Positions 8,192-18,291 of a stretch of 62,110 nt of DNA are shown in pieces; within the stretch, counting starts at the first letter, position 1, and each line of letters begins with the position of its first letter. The position numbers and the translations under genes are program-made. Source of the stretch: Prevotella sp. UBA2444 (GTDB lineage: Bacteria > Bacteroidota > Bacteroidia > Bacteroidales > Bacteroidaceae); the NCBI GenBank assembly GCA_002342665.1, contig DDQK01000018.1, positions 7,245 through 69,354 on the forward strand. Reading direction: 5' to 3'. The notes beneath the pieces were generated by a model. It was given only the letters and a program-made list of their open reading frames with translations, did no database searches and had not been told where the DNA came from.

Positions 8192-9853
8192 TTACCAGCC
8201 GGGATTCTGCGTAAGCACGCCGCCCGACTTCAGGATCTCGCTCTGCGGAATGGGGAAGAGATTCATCTTTTCATCCCACTGGCGTGTCTGAACGGTGACG
8301 GGAGTCTCTGTGAAGGTGCCGTCGGCATTCTTCGTGATATTCACGCCCTTGATGTTGGTGAAGTACTTGCTGCCTTCCTTCCAGCGGCGTACATCGAAGA
8401 AGCGGTGTCCCTCAAAGGCCAGCTCCACGAAGCGCTCGTTCTCATACTTCTGCTTGAAGTCGGAGGCACTCAGACCAGTGTCGATGTTGCCCAGTCCGGC
8501 ACGCTTGCGCACCACGTTGATGGCATCGGCAGCCGACATGCTGTAGCTTCCCTTGTCGTAGCCACTACCTGTGTAGTTGAGCATAGCCTCGGCATAGTTC
8601 AGATAGAACTCAGCCAGACGGAAGGTCACCCACACGTGCTTGGAGGTGTTAGCACCGTTACCGGCAATCTGCGTCTCGGGGTCTACATACTTTTTCAGAT
8701 AGTAGCCTGTTGTGGTAGCATTGACTTTGGGCAGACCGTTGGCACCGCCGACGAAAGTCTCCAGGGGCTGCGTGTTGGCATTGGGCCAGGAGTCGCCGTT
8801 TCTGGCAACGGTAGCCTCCAGGCGCAGGTCGCCGTCCTCGTAAGCCTCCACCAGGTTCTGCGTGGGGCAGTTGCCACCCTTACCACCGGCACCGGCACCC
8901 GACATACCTACGGGGAAGTTGTTCTCCTCGAAGGTTCTCGACTCAGAGAGGATGCGGCGTGCGAAAATAATCTCCTTCAGAGCCTTAGCATCGCTCCAGT
9001 TGGTACGACCCTTGAAGAGTCCGGCATAGTCGGATGAGAGGGCATACTGGCGGGCCTGGCAAGCCTTGATTACATCGTTGTTAGCCTCAACAGCCTTCTG
9101 CCAGAGGCTCTTGTCGTTGTTCGGATTGAACAGCGGACTGGCGTGATAGAGAGCAGCACGGGCACGCAGGGCCAGCACGGCCAGGTTGTTAGCACGACCT
9201 GTCTCGGAGAGGCTCAGAGCCATCGAGCCAAGATTGGCATAGTCCTCAGTGATGGTGTCCTTGATGGCTACGCACTCATCGTCGATGAACTTGAAGATTT
9301 CCTCTGCCGACGTACGGGGCTGTATGTTAGCCTCGTCGGCTGTCATGGTCTTCGTAATCAGGGGCACATCACCATACTGGCGGAGCAGCATGAAGTAGTA
9401 GTAGGCACGGAGGAACCGAGCCTCAAACTGGTAGTTGTTGTACTGGTACATCTCCTGCTGATAGTTGATGTCGAGCTTGTAGTCATCAAATGTCAGGCCC
9501 GTAAACTCGTCAAGGAACAGGTTGGCATAGCTGATGCCCTGATAGCACGACGTCCACATGGAGCTGTTGGCATTGGCCGGGCTCCATGCACCATTGAAGA
9601 AACTCTCGATGGAAGCTCCTGACTGCGAGAACACCGACTCATCAGTAGCTGATGAGAGCATACCGCCATCATAGTTGCCGAAGTCAGAATCGAGCTTACT
9701 GTAGATGGTGGTAATAAAGCCACCGGCACGGTCGAAGCGCTTCTTCATATACTCTGCATCGTCGATCTTGAACTCCTTGTAGTCCATCTGCTCACCGCAG
9801 GAGGCGAGCGTCACGATGCCAAGCGCACTTAAAATAATATTCTTCAGTTTCAT
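8192..9853 (-). CDS. SusD/RagB-family nutrient-binding lipoprotein (pair 2)
   Basis: 553 aa, the usual SusD size. The lipobox cysteine is residue 19 (ASC). The family's C-terminal signature is clear: 'VWVTFRLAEFYLNYAEAMLNY', 'RKRAGLGNIDTG', 'ERFVELAFEGHRFFDVRRWK' and the terminal 'LFPIPQSEILKSGG.LTQNPGW'. SusD proteins cap the SusC barrel on the outer face and capture oligosaccharides. It is last in the four-gene operon, 23 bp after its susC, with a strong terminator after it. The ligand is inferred from the locus to be an RG-I fragment. Confidence 0.95.
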   Translation of the reverse strand: MKLKNIILSALGIVTLASCGEQMDYKEFKIDDAEYMKKRFDRAGGFITTIYSKLDSDFGNYDGGMLSSATDESVFSQSGASIESFFNGAWSPANANSSMWTSCYQGISYANLFLDEFTGLTFDDYKLDINYQQEMYQYNNYQFEARFLRAYYYFMLLRQYGDVPLITKTMTADEANIQPRTSAEEIFKFIDDECVAIKDTITEDYANLGSMALSLSETGRANNLAVLALRARAALYHASPLFNPNNDKSLWQKAVEANNDVIKACQARQYALSSDYAGLFKGRTNWSDAKALKEIIFARRILSESRTFEENNFPVGMSGAGAGGKGGNCPTQNLVEAYEDGDLRLEATVARNGDSWPNANTQPLETFVGGANGLPKVNATTTGYYLKKYVDPETQIAGNGANTSKHVWVTFRLAEFYLNYAEAMLNYTGSGYDKGSYSMSAADAINVVRKRAGLGNIDTGLSASDFKQKYENERFVELAFEGHRFFDVRRWKEGSKYFTNIKGVNITKNADGTFTETPVTVQTRQWDEKMNLFPIPQSEILKSGGVLTQNPGW

Positions 9854-9876
9854 AATCTTCTGTCTGTATTAATAGG

Positions 9877-12732
9877 TTAGAATGACAGTTGTACACCGAC
9901 GACGACACTCTTGTTGGCAGGAGCGCTGACGCCATAGTTCTCAGGATCAGCCTCGTCGATATGGTCGAAGCAGAGCAGGTCTACACCACGCACATAGAGC
10001 TTGGCACCATTCATGAAGCCAGTCTTCTCCATCAGCGTCTTGGGGAAGTTGTAGTACACCTCCACGTTGCGGAGCTTCAGGAACGAGCGGTCGCGCTGCC
10101 AGTAGGTGCTGGTCTGATAGTTGTTGGCATTGCTCGTAGAGCTCAGGCGCGGAAACTTGGCATTAGGGTCAGGATTGCTGGCTGTCCAGCGTCCATCATA
10201 GTACTGCTGTGAGAGCGAAGTAGTGTTCATCAGCGGCCAGTACATACCCTTGGCACTGAGATTGGCCGTATAACGGCCTGTGCCCTGGAACATCAGGTCG
10301 AAACCGATGCCCTTGTACTCAAGACCTGCGTGGAAGTTGTAGAATATCTCAGGAGCATAGGCGCTGTAGCCGATCTTCGTCTTATCATTGGCGTCAATCA
10401 CACCGTCGCCGTTGACATCCTTATACTTGATGTCGCCAGGATATACAGTTGAGAAGTTCTGCTTCGGGCTGGCATCGATGTCAGCCTGGTCCTTGAACAG
10501 ACCGAGTGCAATCAGACCGTAGGTAGACTGCAGGGGGTTGCCTGTCTCCACAAGGTTCTCGAAGGCCTTAGGCTCCTCGGCCTGCTCCTTGATCTCGTTC
10601 TTGTTGAAGTTGAACATACCGCCCACGTTGAGGGTCAGCTGACCGAAGGTCTTGGTATAGTCGAGGGAAATCTCAAAGCCCTTGCCATTCACCTTACCGG
10701 CATTCGTATAAGGAGCCTCGAAACCGATCAGTGCGGTATAGGCACCGGCACCCGATACCCAGATGTCCTTACGATTCTGCAGGTAGAAGTCGAGCTGGGC
10801 ATTCAGACCACCGAAGAGGGTGGCATCGATACCCACATTAAACTTCTGCGCCTTCTCGTTGGTGGGATTCATAGCTGCAATCTGTCCGATGGTTGTCGGA
10901 GTATAGCTCACCTCGTAACCTGAACCGAAGGGGTAGTTGGCCACGCCGTGGGATACATCCTGATAGTATGACTGTGTGTAGTACGACCACACGTTGTCGC
11001 CGGGCAGATAGTCGGCATTGATAATACCGAAGCTGGCGCGGAGCTTGAGGAAGTTGACCACGGAGTTGTCCTTCAGGAAGTTCTCATTGGAGAGTACCCA
11101 AGCAGCCGATACGGTAGGCGAAAGCTTCCACTTGGTGCCGGGGGCCAGACGGTTGCTACCGGAATAGACCAGTGCCAGCTCAGCGATATAGCGGTTGTCG
11201 TAGCCATAGTGTCCGAGGAACGAGGCGTTCTGGCGGTAGACAGTGTATCCTGTCCTACCCGTGGTGTTCTGATACTCATAGTCCCACTTCAGCTGTCCGT
11301 AGACATAATGCTTCTCTGCGAAGGTACGGTCGAAGTTGAAGCCGGCAGCGAAGATCAGGCGGCGGGCCCAATCGAGCGTGGCGGCATTCTTACTCATCGT
11401 ACCCGGTGTACCAGCACTCCAGTACTCACCCTTCGAGCCCACACCGGCAGCAGGATAGTTACCATAAACATAGGTCATGGAGTGATCCTCATAGAGCGTA
11501 GAATAAGTATCATAACCCAGACGGGCGGTGAAGCTCAGGCCGGGGAGCCATGACTTCAGGTCCTGATTCAGGGTCATGTCGGCAAACAGTGCACGCTCGT
11601 GCAGTTTGTAATAGGCTGCACCCGATGACTGAGCCACAGGGTTGTTGATACCCGAGTGGGTAGACGTACCGCCCCACTCATTGTTCTCATTCTTGATGGG
11701 GAAGGCACTGGCGGGGATGCTGTACACCATATCCCACAGGTCGGCCTTGGCACTGGCGTCAGTGCTACCGGTGGAAACGGGGCCTCCGGGGCGCGACATC
11801 TCACTCAGGATGCCGAGCATATTGACCTTCAGCATCGTTGTCTCGGTCAGGTCGATATCGAGGTTGGTACGCAGGTTGGCACGCACGTACTTGTCCTGAG
11901 TGGAATAACCCTCGTTATCGGAGAAGTTCTTGATGAATCCCTTGTCCGACAGCAGATTAAGAGTAGTATAGTAGCGGAAGCGCTCACCGCCACCGCTGAA
12001 CTCAACGGCCAGCTTGTTGTTGACACCGTTCTTGCGGAAGGTCTCGTCCACCCAGTTCACGTTGGGATACTGATAGGGATACTGACCGCTCTGGAAGGCA
12101 TTGATCTCTTCCTGTGTGAAGCGGGGAGCCGCCCCCTCGTTGGCCAGGGCCTCATTGGTAGCGCTGGCGAAGGTGGCACCATTGACGAACTTCGGACGGT
12201 TCGACTGGAAGTTGAACAGGTGGTCGTAGGTGACACGGATGTCACGGCTGTTATACTGTCCGCGCTTGGTGGTGATCAAGATGGCACCGTTGGCACCCTT
12301 GTAGCCATAGAGGGCCACAGCGGCGGCATCCTTCAGGATCGACACATGATCGACCTCCTCAGGGCTGACAATACTGATGTCGCGCTCTACACCGTCGACC
12401 AGAATCAGCGGCGTGCTGGTGCTCAGACTCTGCAGGCCACGTACATAGAACGTGGGATTCTGCTCAAAATAGGTTCCCGTTCCCTGCAGCGACACCAGAC
12501 CGTTACCCTGACCAAGAATCGAGTTGCCGATGTTCTTGGCAGAGCGCTTGTTGACATCCCTGCTGGTAATGACAGAGACAGCTGCCGTGGACTGTGCACG
12601 GGAGAAGTCCTTGTTGGCGCCTACCTCGATGACCTGGTCAACGAAGTCGATGCCGGTGCTGTCCTGCTGTGCCGCTGCCGGCAGGCTGATGCCTGCGAGC
12701 AGTGATAGCACAAATATATCTTTTTTCTTCAT
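9877..12732 (-). CDS. SusC/RagA-family TonB-dependent transporter (pair 2), short form
   Basis: 951 aa, about 100 fewer than the other two SusC proteins here. After a signal peptide ('LSLLAGISLPAAAQ') it goes straight into the plug ('VSVITSRDVNKRSAKNIGNSILGQ', 'FYVRGLQSL...PLILVDGVERD', 'VSILKDAAAVALYGYKGANGAILITTKRG'). The N-terminal carboxypeptidase-regulatory-like domain found in the other two is missing. The C-terminus 'VVVGVQLSF' is a normal barrel end. It should import oligosaccharides handed over by its SusD in a TonB-dependent way. It follows susD of pair 1 after 46 bp of period-8 repeats. Confidence 0.93.
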   Translation of the reverse strand: MKKKDIFVLSLLAGISLPAAAQQDSTGIDFVDQVIEVGANKDFSRAQSTAAVSVITSRDVNKRSAKNIGNSILGQGNGLVSLQGTGTYFEQNPTFYVRGLQSLSTSTPLILVDGVERDISIVSPEEVDHVSILKDAAAVALYGYKGANGAILITTKRGQYNSRDIRVTYDHLFNFQSNRPKFVNGATFASATNEALANEGAAPRFTQEEINAFQSGQYPYQYPNVNWVDETFRKNGVNNKLAVEFSGGGERFRYYTTLNLLSDKGFIKNFSDNEGYSTQDKYVRANLRTNLDIDLTETTMLKVNMLGILSEMSRPGGPVSTGSTDASAKADLWDMVYSIPASAFPIKNENNEWGGTSTHSGINNPVAQSSGAAYYKLHERALFADMTLNQDLKSWLPGLSFTARLGYDTYSTLYEDHSMTYVYGNYPAAGVGSKGEYWSAGTPGTMSKNAATLDWARRLIFAAGFNFDRTFAEKHYVYGQLKWDYEYQNTTGRTGYTVYRQNASFLGHYGYDNRYIAELALVYSGSNRLAPGTKWKLSPTVSAAWVLSNENFLKDNSVVNFLKLRASFGIINADYLPGDNVWSYYTQSYYQDVSHGVANYPFGSGYEVSYTPTTIGQIAAMNPTNEKAQKFNVGIDATLFGGLNAQLDFYLQNRKDIWVSGAGAYTALIGFEAPYTNAGKVNGKGFEISLDYTKTFGQLTLNVGGMFNFNKNEIKEQAEEPKAFENLVETGNPLQSTYGLIALGLFKDQADIDASPKQNFSTVYPGDIKYKDVNGDGVIDANDKTKIGYSAYAPEIFYNFHAGLEYKGIGFDLMFQGTGRYTANLSAKGMYWPLMNTTSLSQQYYDGRWTASNPDPNAKFPRLSSTSNANNYQTSTYWQRDRSFLKLRNVEVYYNFPKTLMEKTGFMNGAKLYVRGVDLLCFDHIDEADPENYGVSAPANKSVVVGVQLSF

Positions 12733-12735
12733 AAT

Positions 12736-12775
12736 CTTTTCAATTTTTCAATTCTTCAATCTTTTAATCTTAAAA
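12736..12775. repeat. Octamer array between susD (pair 1) and susC (pair 2)
   Basis: Five degenerate 8-bp units (CTTTTCAA, TTTTTCAA, TTCTTCAA, TCTTTTAA, TCTTAAAA) fill nearly the whole intergenic gap just before the susC start codon. Confidence 0.6.
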
Positions 12776-12778
12776 GAA

Positions 12779-14851
12779 TTACCATCCGGGATTCTGCACA
12801 AGACCGTAGCCCTTGTTGATCTCCGTAATCGGCAGCGGGAAGAGGAACCACTTGAGTACCTCCTTGTCGGTAGGACTGTAATCCCAAAGCACGCGGCTGC
12901 GGTTCTGCAGTTCGAAGGTGCTGAACTCGAAGCGGTTGGGCTCGGCTACGCCATTGGGCTTGTCGGCACCGATATAGGCACGGATGTTGTGCTCCCAGTT
13001 CTGACCAATCTGAATCAGACGGTAGGTGAGCAGACCATGCAGTTTCTTGGTCATCCAGTCGCCGCGCTTGTAGCGGATCATGTCATAGTAGCGGTTATTG
13101 CTCATACCCAACTCACAGGCACGCTCGCGGAGAATCTCCTCGATGACGTCGGCCTTGTTGTTCATGTCGGGCTTCACAGCAGCCTTCGACTTGCTAATGC
13201 TGACCTTCAGTCCCTTCATACCGACACGTGCACGCACCTCGTCGACATACTTCAGGGCCTCGTTCAGCTGGTCGCACTGTGCCAGGCACTCGGCATACAT
13301 CAGGAGCATCTCGTCGTAGCTGAGGTAAACCCACTGAGTGAACTTACCATAGTACTCAGTACCGAGGTAATACTTGATGGTACCATAACCAGTCGGGAAG
13401 CGCTGTGTATCCTGCTCCACGATGCGGCCTGTCTCATCGGCCACCTGGAAGCCTTCATGATAGCCACCGACCCAGAGCTCGTAGAGTTCGCCCTCGGAGA
13501 CACCCGACGTCCAGTTCAGACGCTCAGACTGACCATTGACGATAGCGTTCTCATACAGACGCGGGTCACGGCTGGCCACACGCTGCACAGCACCGCCACG
13601 GCCCTTCTTATACTCAAAGAAGAGCTTACCCTTCTCGCCGTTGATATTACCTGCGGCCATATCACCTTCCCAGTCGAACGGTGTACCGTCGCTCCAACCG
13701 AACATATCAACATACTCCTGAGTAGGACCGTAAGAGTGACGATACGGACCATCGCTGGCAAAGCCAGGACCTACGAAGGTAGGCCAAGAGTAGGAAGCGG
13801 CCTTACTGGTAGCACCGGCAACACGCGTGCAGTGCAGGATTTCACGGCTACCCTGCTGCACATAACCCATGCGGTAAGCCTGGCGATAGGCATCGGGAGT
13901 AGAGGCCGTAGCCTGGTTCAGTTGGTAGTAATTGCCATTGGCAGCATTAGCGGCCATGAAGTCCTGACAAGCCTGAAGGGCACGCTGCCAGCGCTCCTGC
14001 TTGAAGCCGCCATGCCATACGATGCTGTCCTTCTCTGCCTCTGAGGTACCACCATAATAGCCCTGGTCGGCATTGTAAAGCGGTGAAGCATTGAACAGGA
14101 GTATCTTAGCCTTCAGTGCCATGGCACCTGCTGCTGTCCAACGACCGGTGTTGTTGGTGGCGTCGGTATCGATAGTATTGCCATTGTAAGCCCAACGCAG
14201 ATCAGGAATGGCCTCGTCGAGCAGACCAACCATGAAGTTGGCTGTATTCTCGGCCGTGGCACGACGCGTGTTAAGGCTACCCTCTGTACCAGTGTAAGTG
14301 TGATCAACAATAGGCAGGCCACCATATACAGAATAGAGGTCGAAATAGCGTGCGGCGATGATACATTTGGCCTGAGCCACCATGCTCTTCTTCTCGGCAT
14401 CAGTCAGGCCGGGCACACGGTCGATATTCTCAATCAGCAGCCAGCAGTGGTGAACAGCCTCCCACACCTTGTCGTTGTTATACGAGATAGCTGCTTCATC
14501 GTTGGCTGTCAGCGCATTTGAGTAATACTTGGTGTATGCCTGAGAGCCACTGAAGTGCTGATGATAGCAATCGGTAAAAGCGTCGAGCTTAGAGTTCCAG
14601 TAACTCTGGCTCCAGGGCGAACCTGTGGGGTTCTTAAACGGAAGACCGTAGTATTGCAGCACGTAGCAACCTACGAGGAACTGCTTGGTGTATTCGGCAC
14701 TGTTGAACACGGTGTCGAGTGTTACAGTTCCACCTGGAGCCTTCTCAATAAAGGCATCACCGAACTTCACGTCGTCGGTGCATGCCGTGAAAGCCATATT
14801 GCCTACGGCAAGGGCCACGGCTCCAGAAACTATTTTATGATGTAATTTCAT
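12779..14851 (-). CDS. SusD/RagB-family nutrient-binding lipoprotein (pair 1)
   Basis: 690 aa, at the large end for SusD. The lipobox cysteine is residue 24, followed by TDD, an acidic start typical of surface-exported Bacteroidetes lipoproteins. Signatures include 'WVYLSYDEMLLMYAECLAQC', 'KYVDEVRARVGMKG', 'REILRERACELGMSNNRYYDMIR'-like text (actual 'EEILRERACELGMS') and the terminal 'LFPLPITEINKGYGLVQNPGW'. Role: surface capture of glycan for the SusC encoded 28 bp upstream. The specificity cannot be read from sequence; RG-I is inferred. Confidence 0.95.
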   Translation of the reverse strand: MKLHHKIVSGAVALAVGNMAFTACTDDVKFGDAFIEKAPGGTVTLDTVFNSAEYTKQFLVGCYVLQYYGLPFKNPTGSPWSQSYWNSKLDAFTDCYHQHFSGSQAYTKYYSNALTANDEAAISYNNDKVWEAVHHCWLLIENIDRVPGLTDAEKKSMVAQAKCIIAARYFDLYSVYGGLPIVDHTYTGTEGSLNTRRATAENTANFMVGLLDEAIPDLRWAYNGNTIDTDATNNTGRWTAAGAMALKAKILLFNASPLYNADQGYYGGTSEAEKDSIVWHGGFKQERWQRALQACQDFMAANAANGNYYQLNQATASTPDAYRQAYRMGYVQQGSREILHCTRVAGATSKAASYSWPTFVGPGFASDGPYRHSYGPTQEYVDMFGWSDGTPFDWEGDMAAGNINGEKGKLFFEYKKGRGGAVQRVASRDPRLYENAIVNGQSERLNWTSGVSEGELYELWVGGYHEGFQVADETGRIVEQDTQRFPTGYGTIKYYLGTEYYGKFTQWVYLSYDEMLLMYAECLAQCDQLNEALKYVDEVRARVGMKGLKVSISKSKAAVKPDMNNKADVIEEILRERACELGMSNNRYYDMIRYKRGDWMTKKLHGLLTYRLIQIGQNWEHNIRAYIGADKPNGVAEPNRFEFSTFELQNRSRVLWDYSPTDKEVLKWFLFPLPITEINKGYGLVQNPGW

Positions 14852-14879
14852 AATTGTATACCTTTTTATATATTATATA

Positions 14880-17800
14880 TTAGAATCCAAGCTTGATACT
14901 TGCAGTATAAGTACGCTGCAGAGGATATGATGGTGTGGAGCTGGCACGAGCCTCAGGGTCACCGAACTTATACGGGGTGATGGTGAAGAGGTTGTAACCG
15001 CTCAGGGCGAGCTGCAGCTGGTTCAGACCAATCTTCTTCATGAAGGGGAACTTGAAGTCGTAGGCAATCTGAAGGGTCTTCAGACGCAGATACTTGGCAT
15101 CCTTCTCGAACAGGGTTGAGTTGGTATAGTTCTGAAGGGCGTTGGTCCAGGTAGCACGCGGATACTCGGCATTCGGATCAGGATTCGCGGATGTCCAAGT
15201 GTTGTCGAGGTGATACTGCAGCAGACCACCGTTATTCTCGGTGTTACGGTTGTGGAACGGACGCATGAAGACGTCGCCCAACACACGGCTCACAGCCCAT
15301 GCACCGGTAAACTGTGCACTGAAGGAGATATTCTTGTAATACAGAGCGAGATTCAGACCTGCGATATATTGCGGGTCGTCGGTATAGCCGTAGTCACGGC
15401 TCTGGTCGTTACCGTCGATCTTGCCGTCCTTGTCGAGGTCGACATAGACACAGTCACCAGGCTTCAGATTCGACACGAGCTGAGTGGGGAACGGCGTACC
15501 GAACTCCTTCTCATAGTCGGCCTCAGCACCCTCATAATAGAACTTCCAGAACTTATACTGTGAGCGGGCGCCGATACGGTGGCCGGCAGTATACATATAG
15601 TCGTTCTTCTGAGGAGCCTGACGGTCCTCGATAATCTCGTTCTGGTTGTGAGAGAGATTTACCTTCACAGAGTAGCGGAAGTCAGAGCCAATCTTATCCT
15701 GCCAGTTGACCGACACCTCCCAACCGTGGCTGTCCACGATACCGAAGTTGGCGTATGGGGGTGTAAAGCCGATGAACGACGGGATACGGCGGTCGATGGC
15801 CAGAATGTTGGTACGATGCTCCTTATAGTAGTCGAACACCGTGCGCAGACGGTCGTCGAAGAAGTTCATGTCGAAACCGTAGTCCTGCTTGAAGGCCTTC
15901 TCCCATGTTACCTCGGGATTGTTCTTACTGGCCTCGTATGCACCCTTGGTAGCTGTACCGTTCTCAACACCGAACAGGTAGGCGTAAGCCACTGCGTAGT
16001 CGGAGTTACTTTCGCGGAAACCGCGCTCCCAAAGAGCCGTCTGGTTCACATTGTACGGGTCGGCCATATACATGAATCGGCTACCACCGATCTTATCGTT
16101 ACCCACAAGACCCCACGATGCACGGAGCTTGAGGAAGCTGACCACTTTCTTGATAGGTTTGAAGAAAGGCTCGTCGCTGACCACCCAACCTACAGAACCA
16201 GCAGGGAACGAACCGAAGCGCTTGCCAGGGGCGAAGTTCTCGGAACCATTGTAACCGAAGTTGAACTCTGCCATATAGCGGTTGTTCCAGTCATAAGTCA
16301 CACGGGCTACCAGACCAACGTACGTACGTGGAATATCAGAATAGGTACCGCTGATGTAGTACTCCTTACTCTGGTTGTAAAGAGCCAGAGCGGTGATAGT
16401 GTGCATGCCAAACGAACGGTTATAGTTCAGCGAACCCTCAGCATACCAGTTACGGGCCTTGCCACTCTGTCCGTTGCTGTAGGTGGGCTCTGTATCATCA
16501 CCAGACATACGGTAGAGAATCTTGTTGCCATCCTCGTAATAAACCGGGGTATAGGTAGCTGCAGAGTTCAGGATTTCCTTCTGCACCGAGTAGGCACTGT
16601 TGTAAGAACCTTTAAGCTTGATAGACAGACCCTTGGTGATGAAGTCAAGCTTCTGGTCGAGTACCAGGTCCATCTGCAACTTATTGTTATTATTATGGTA
16701 AGCACCAGGCTGTGTCATGGCGTAAGCCATCGGGGTACCACCCGTAAAGGGCAGGATGGCCGTTGGATTATCCTTGTCGATGGAGATATTGTCGGAAGTA
16801 GCATTGCTGTTGACAATATACTTGCCATCCACAAAGCCAGGACTGCTGAACGGGGTAGCCCAGTAGACCTCCTTCACCAGCTGGTCGGAGCTCTGACCGG
16901 AGTGGGGACGAGCCTGCTGGTCCACCTTACCAGAGATGTTGAAGCTCAGCAAGGTGGTCTTAGTCACGTTCAGGTCGAGATTCGAACGATAGTTGAAACG
17001 CTTGTAGCTATAGCCGAAGTCGTAAGGACGGTCGAACTCCTTGAAGAGACCATCCTGTGTGAACATACCTGCAGAGATAAAGTACTTCACGGTCTTGTTA
17101 CCACCAGAGATATTCACGTTGTGCTGCTGCTGCAGGGTCACATCCTTCATGATATAGTCAGACCAGTTCATGCTCGGGAAGCGGATAGGATCGCTGCCGT
17201 CCTTAAATTTCTGGATGACCTTGTCGGAGAACTCTGTCGATGTTCCATCGTTGTTATGCATGGCATTGTGGAACATGGCGTAGTCGTAAGAAGAAGCCAT
17301 CTTAACCATACTCGTAGGCGTCAAGGCTGAGAAGGAGACATTGAAAGAAATCTTTGCCTTACCCTCTGCACCGCGCTTGGTGGTAATCAGCACTACGCCG
17401 TTAGCACCACGCACACCGAACACAGCCGTTGCGGAGGCATCCTTCAGAACGGTGACGCTCTCAATTTCGTTGGGGTCGATATCCCACATTTCACGCTCTA
17501 CACCGTCGACCTGAATCAGAGGCGAGGAGTCACCCCATGTTCCCTGACCACGGACGAAGATCTGAGCAGCGTCCTTACCAGGCTCACCAGAAGTCTGCAC
17601 AGTGGTCACACCCGAGAGCTGACCTGCGAGCACGTTGTTCACAGAAGACACTGGCGTACGGGTCAGTTCCTCTGACTTCACCGACGACAGAGCACCGGTG
17701 ACGGTCACCTTCTTCTGCACACCGTAAGCCACAACCTCAACGCCCTGCAGCATGGTGGACTCCTCCTCGAGGGTTACCTTCATGCCGTTGGCGGCCTTGA

Positions 17801-18107
17801 CGATTTTCTCCTTGTAGCCGACGAACGAGATTTTCAACTGCGTGCCAGGCTTTACCTTAAGGGTAAAGTTACCGTCAAAGTCGGTCACTGTACCAGTAGT
17901 AGTCTGGGCTCCGACGACGATGACGCTAGCACCGATAACTGCCTCACCCGTGTTGTCAACCACCGTACCGGAAACACTCTCCGCTTGCTGCACGTTCTGC
18001 ACGGCTGCATGCACAGGGTTCATCCCGGTAGAGGGCACCAACAACATTGCCGACACAAGGGCAGCAAAAGGTAGGGCCTTACCTTTGATAAACTTCAAAT
18101 TATTCAT
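14880..18107 (-). CDS. SusC/RagA-family TonB-dependent transporter (pair 1)
   Basis: 1075 aa. Signal peptide, then a carboxypeptidase-regulatory-like domain (about residues 44-115, 'VSGTVVDNTGEAVIGASVIV...TVTDFDGNFTL'). Next is the plug with 'LIQVDGVEREMWDIDPNEIESVTVLKDASATAVFGVRGANGVVLITTKRG', then a 22-strand-type barrel ending in 'YTASIKLGF'. It is the outer-membrane importer of the locus and first gene of the operon susC-susD-susC-susD (18107 to 8192). The gaps are 28, 46 and 23 bp, so this is one transcript. The promoter region carries two AT-rich inverted repeats. Confidence 0.95.
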   Translation of the reverse strand: MNNLKFIKGKALPFAALVSAMLLVPSTGMNPVHAAVQNVQQAESVSGTVVDNTGEAVIGASVIVVGAQTTTGTVTDFDGNFTLKVKPGTQLKISFVGYKEKIVKAANGMKVTLEEESTMLQGVEVVAYGVQKKVTVTGALSSVKSEELTRTPVSSVNNVLAGQLSGVTTVQTSGEPGKDAAQIFVRGQGTWGDSSPLIQVDGVEREMWDIDPNEIESVTVLKDASATAVFGVRGANGVVLITTKRGAEGKAKISFNVSFSALTPTSMVKMASSYDYAMFHNAMHNNDGTSTEFSDKVIQKFKDGSDPIRFPSMNWSDYIMKDVTLQQQHNVNISGGNKTVKYFISAGMFTQDGLFKEFDRPYDFGYSYKRFNYRSNLDLNVTKTTLLSFNISGKVDQQARPHSGQSSDQLVKEVYWATPFSSPGFVDGKYIVNSNATSDNISIDKDNPTAILPFTGGTPMAYAMTQPGAYHNNNNKLQMDLVLDQKLDFITKGLSIKLKGSYNSAYSVQKEILNSAATYTPVYYEDGNKILYRMSGDDTEPTYSNGQSGKARNWYAEGSLNYNRSFGMHTITALALYNQSKEYYISGTYSDIPRTYVGLVARVTYDWNNRYMAEFNFGYNGSENFAPGKRFGSFPAGSVGWVVSDEPFFKPIKKVVSFLKLRASWGLVGNDKIGGSRFMYMADPYNVNQTALWERGFRESNSDYAVAYAYLFGVENGTATKGAYEASKNNPEVTWEKAFKQDYGFDMNFFDDRLRTVFDYYKEHRTNILAIDRRIPSFIGFTPPYANFGIVDSHGWEVSVNWQDKIGSDFRYSVKVNLSHNQNEIIEDRQAPQKNDYMYTAGHRIGARSQYKFWKFYYEGAEADYEKEFGTPFPTQLVSNLKPGDCVYVDLDKDGKIDGNDQSRDYGYTDDPQYIAGLNLALYYKNISFSAQFTGAWAVSRVLGDVFMRPFHNRNTENNGGLLQYHLDNTWTSANPDPNAEYPRATWTNALQNYTNSTLFEKDAKYLRLKTLQIAYDFKFPFMKKIGLNQLQLALSGYNLFTITPYKFGDPEARASSTPSYPLQRTYTASIKLGF

Positions 18108-18173
18108 ACATTTGTTATTAATAGTTATATAATTGTAAGCACACTAAGTCGCTTGACAAAGTAGTTTCGGTTG

Positions 18174-18241
18174 CAAAAATACAAATAATATTTGGAAATA
18201 TTATAAAAAGGAAACTAAATTTGATGATTTAAATCAAATTT
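18174..18241 (-). promoter_or_regulatory. Promoter region of the double SusCD operon with two dyads
   Basis: The -7 box TATTTTTG (18174-18181) has no clear -33 TTTG at the right spacing, as expected of an activated promoter. Directly upstream are two perfect 9-bp inverted repeats: ATAATATTT-GG-AAATATTAT (18185-18204) and AAATTTGAT-N7-ATCAAATTT (18217-18241). They sit where an activator would bind. Confidence 0.55.
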
Positions 18242-18255
18242 TATAGTTAAAATAG

Positions 18256-18281
18256 CAAAAAGGAGGGCAAACGGCCCTCCC
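18256..18281 (-). terminator. Terminator of the exo-lyase gene
   Basis: Stem GGAGGGC (18262-18268) / GCCCTCC (18274-18280) with a 5-base loop, followed on the minus strand by a run of T. It lies just past the stop codon at 18292. Confidence 0.88.
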
Positions 18282-18291
18282 CTTTGCGCTT

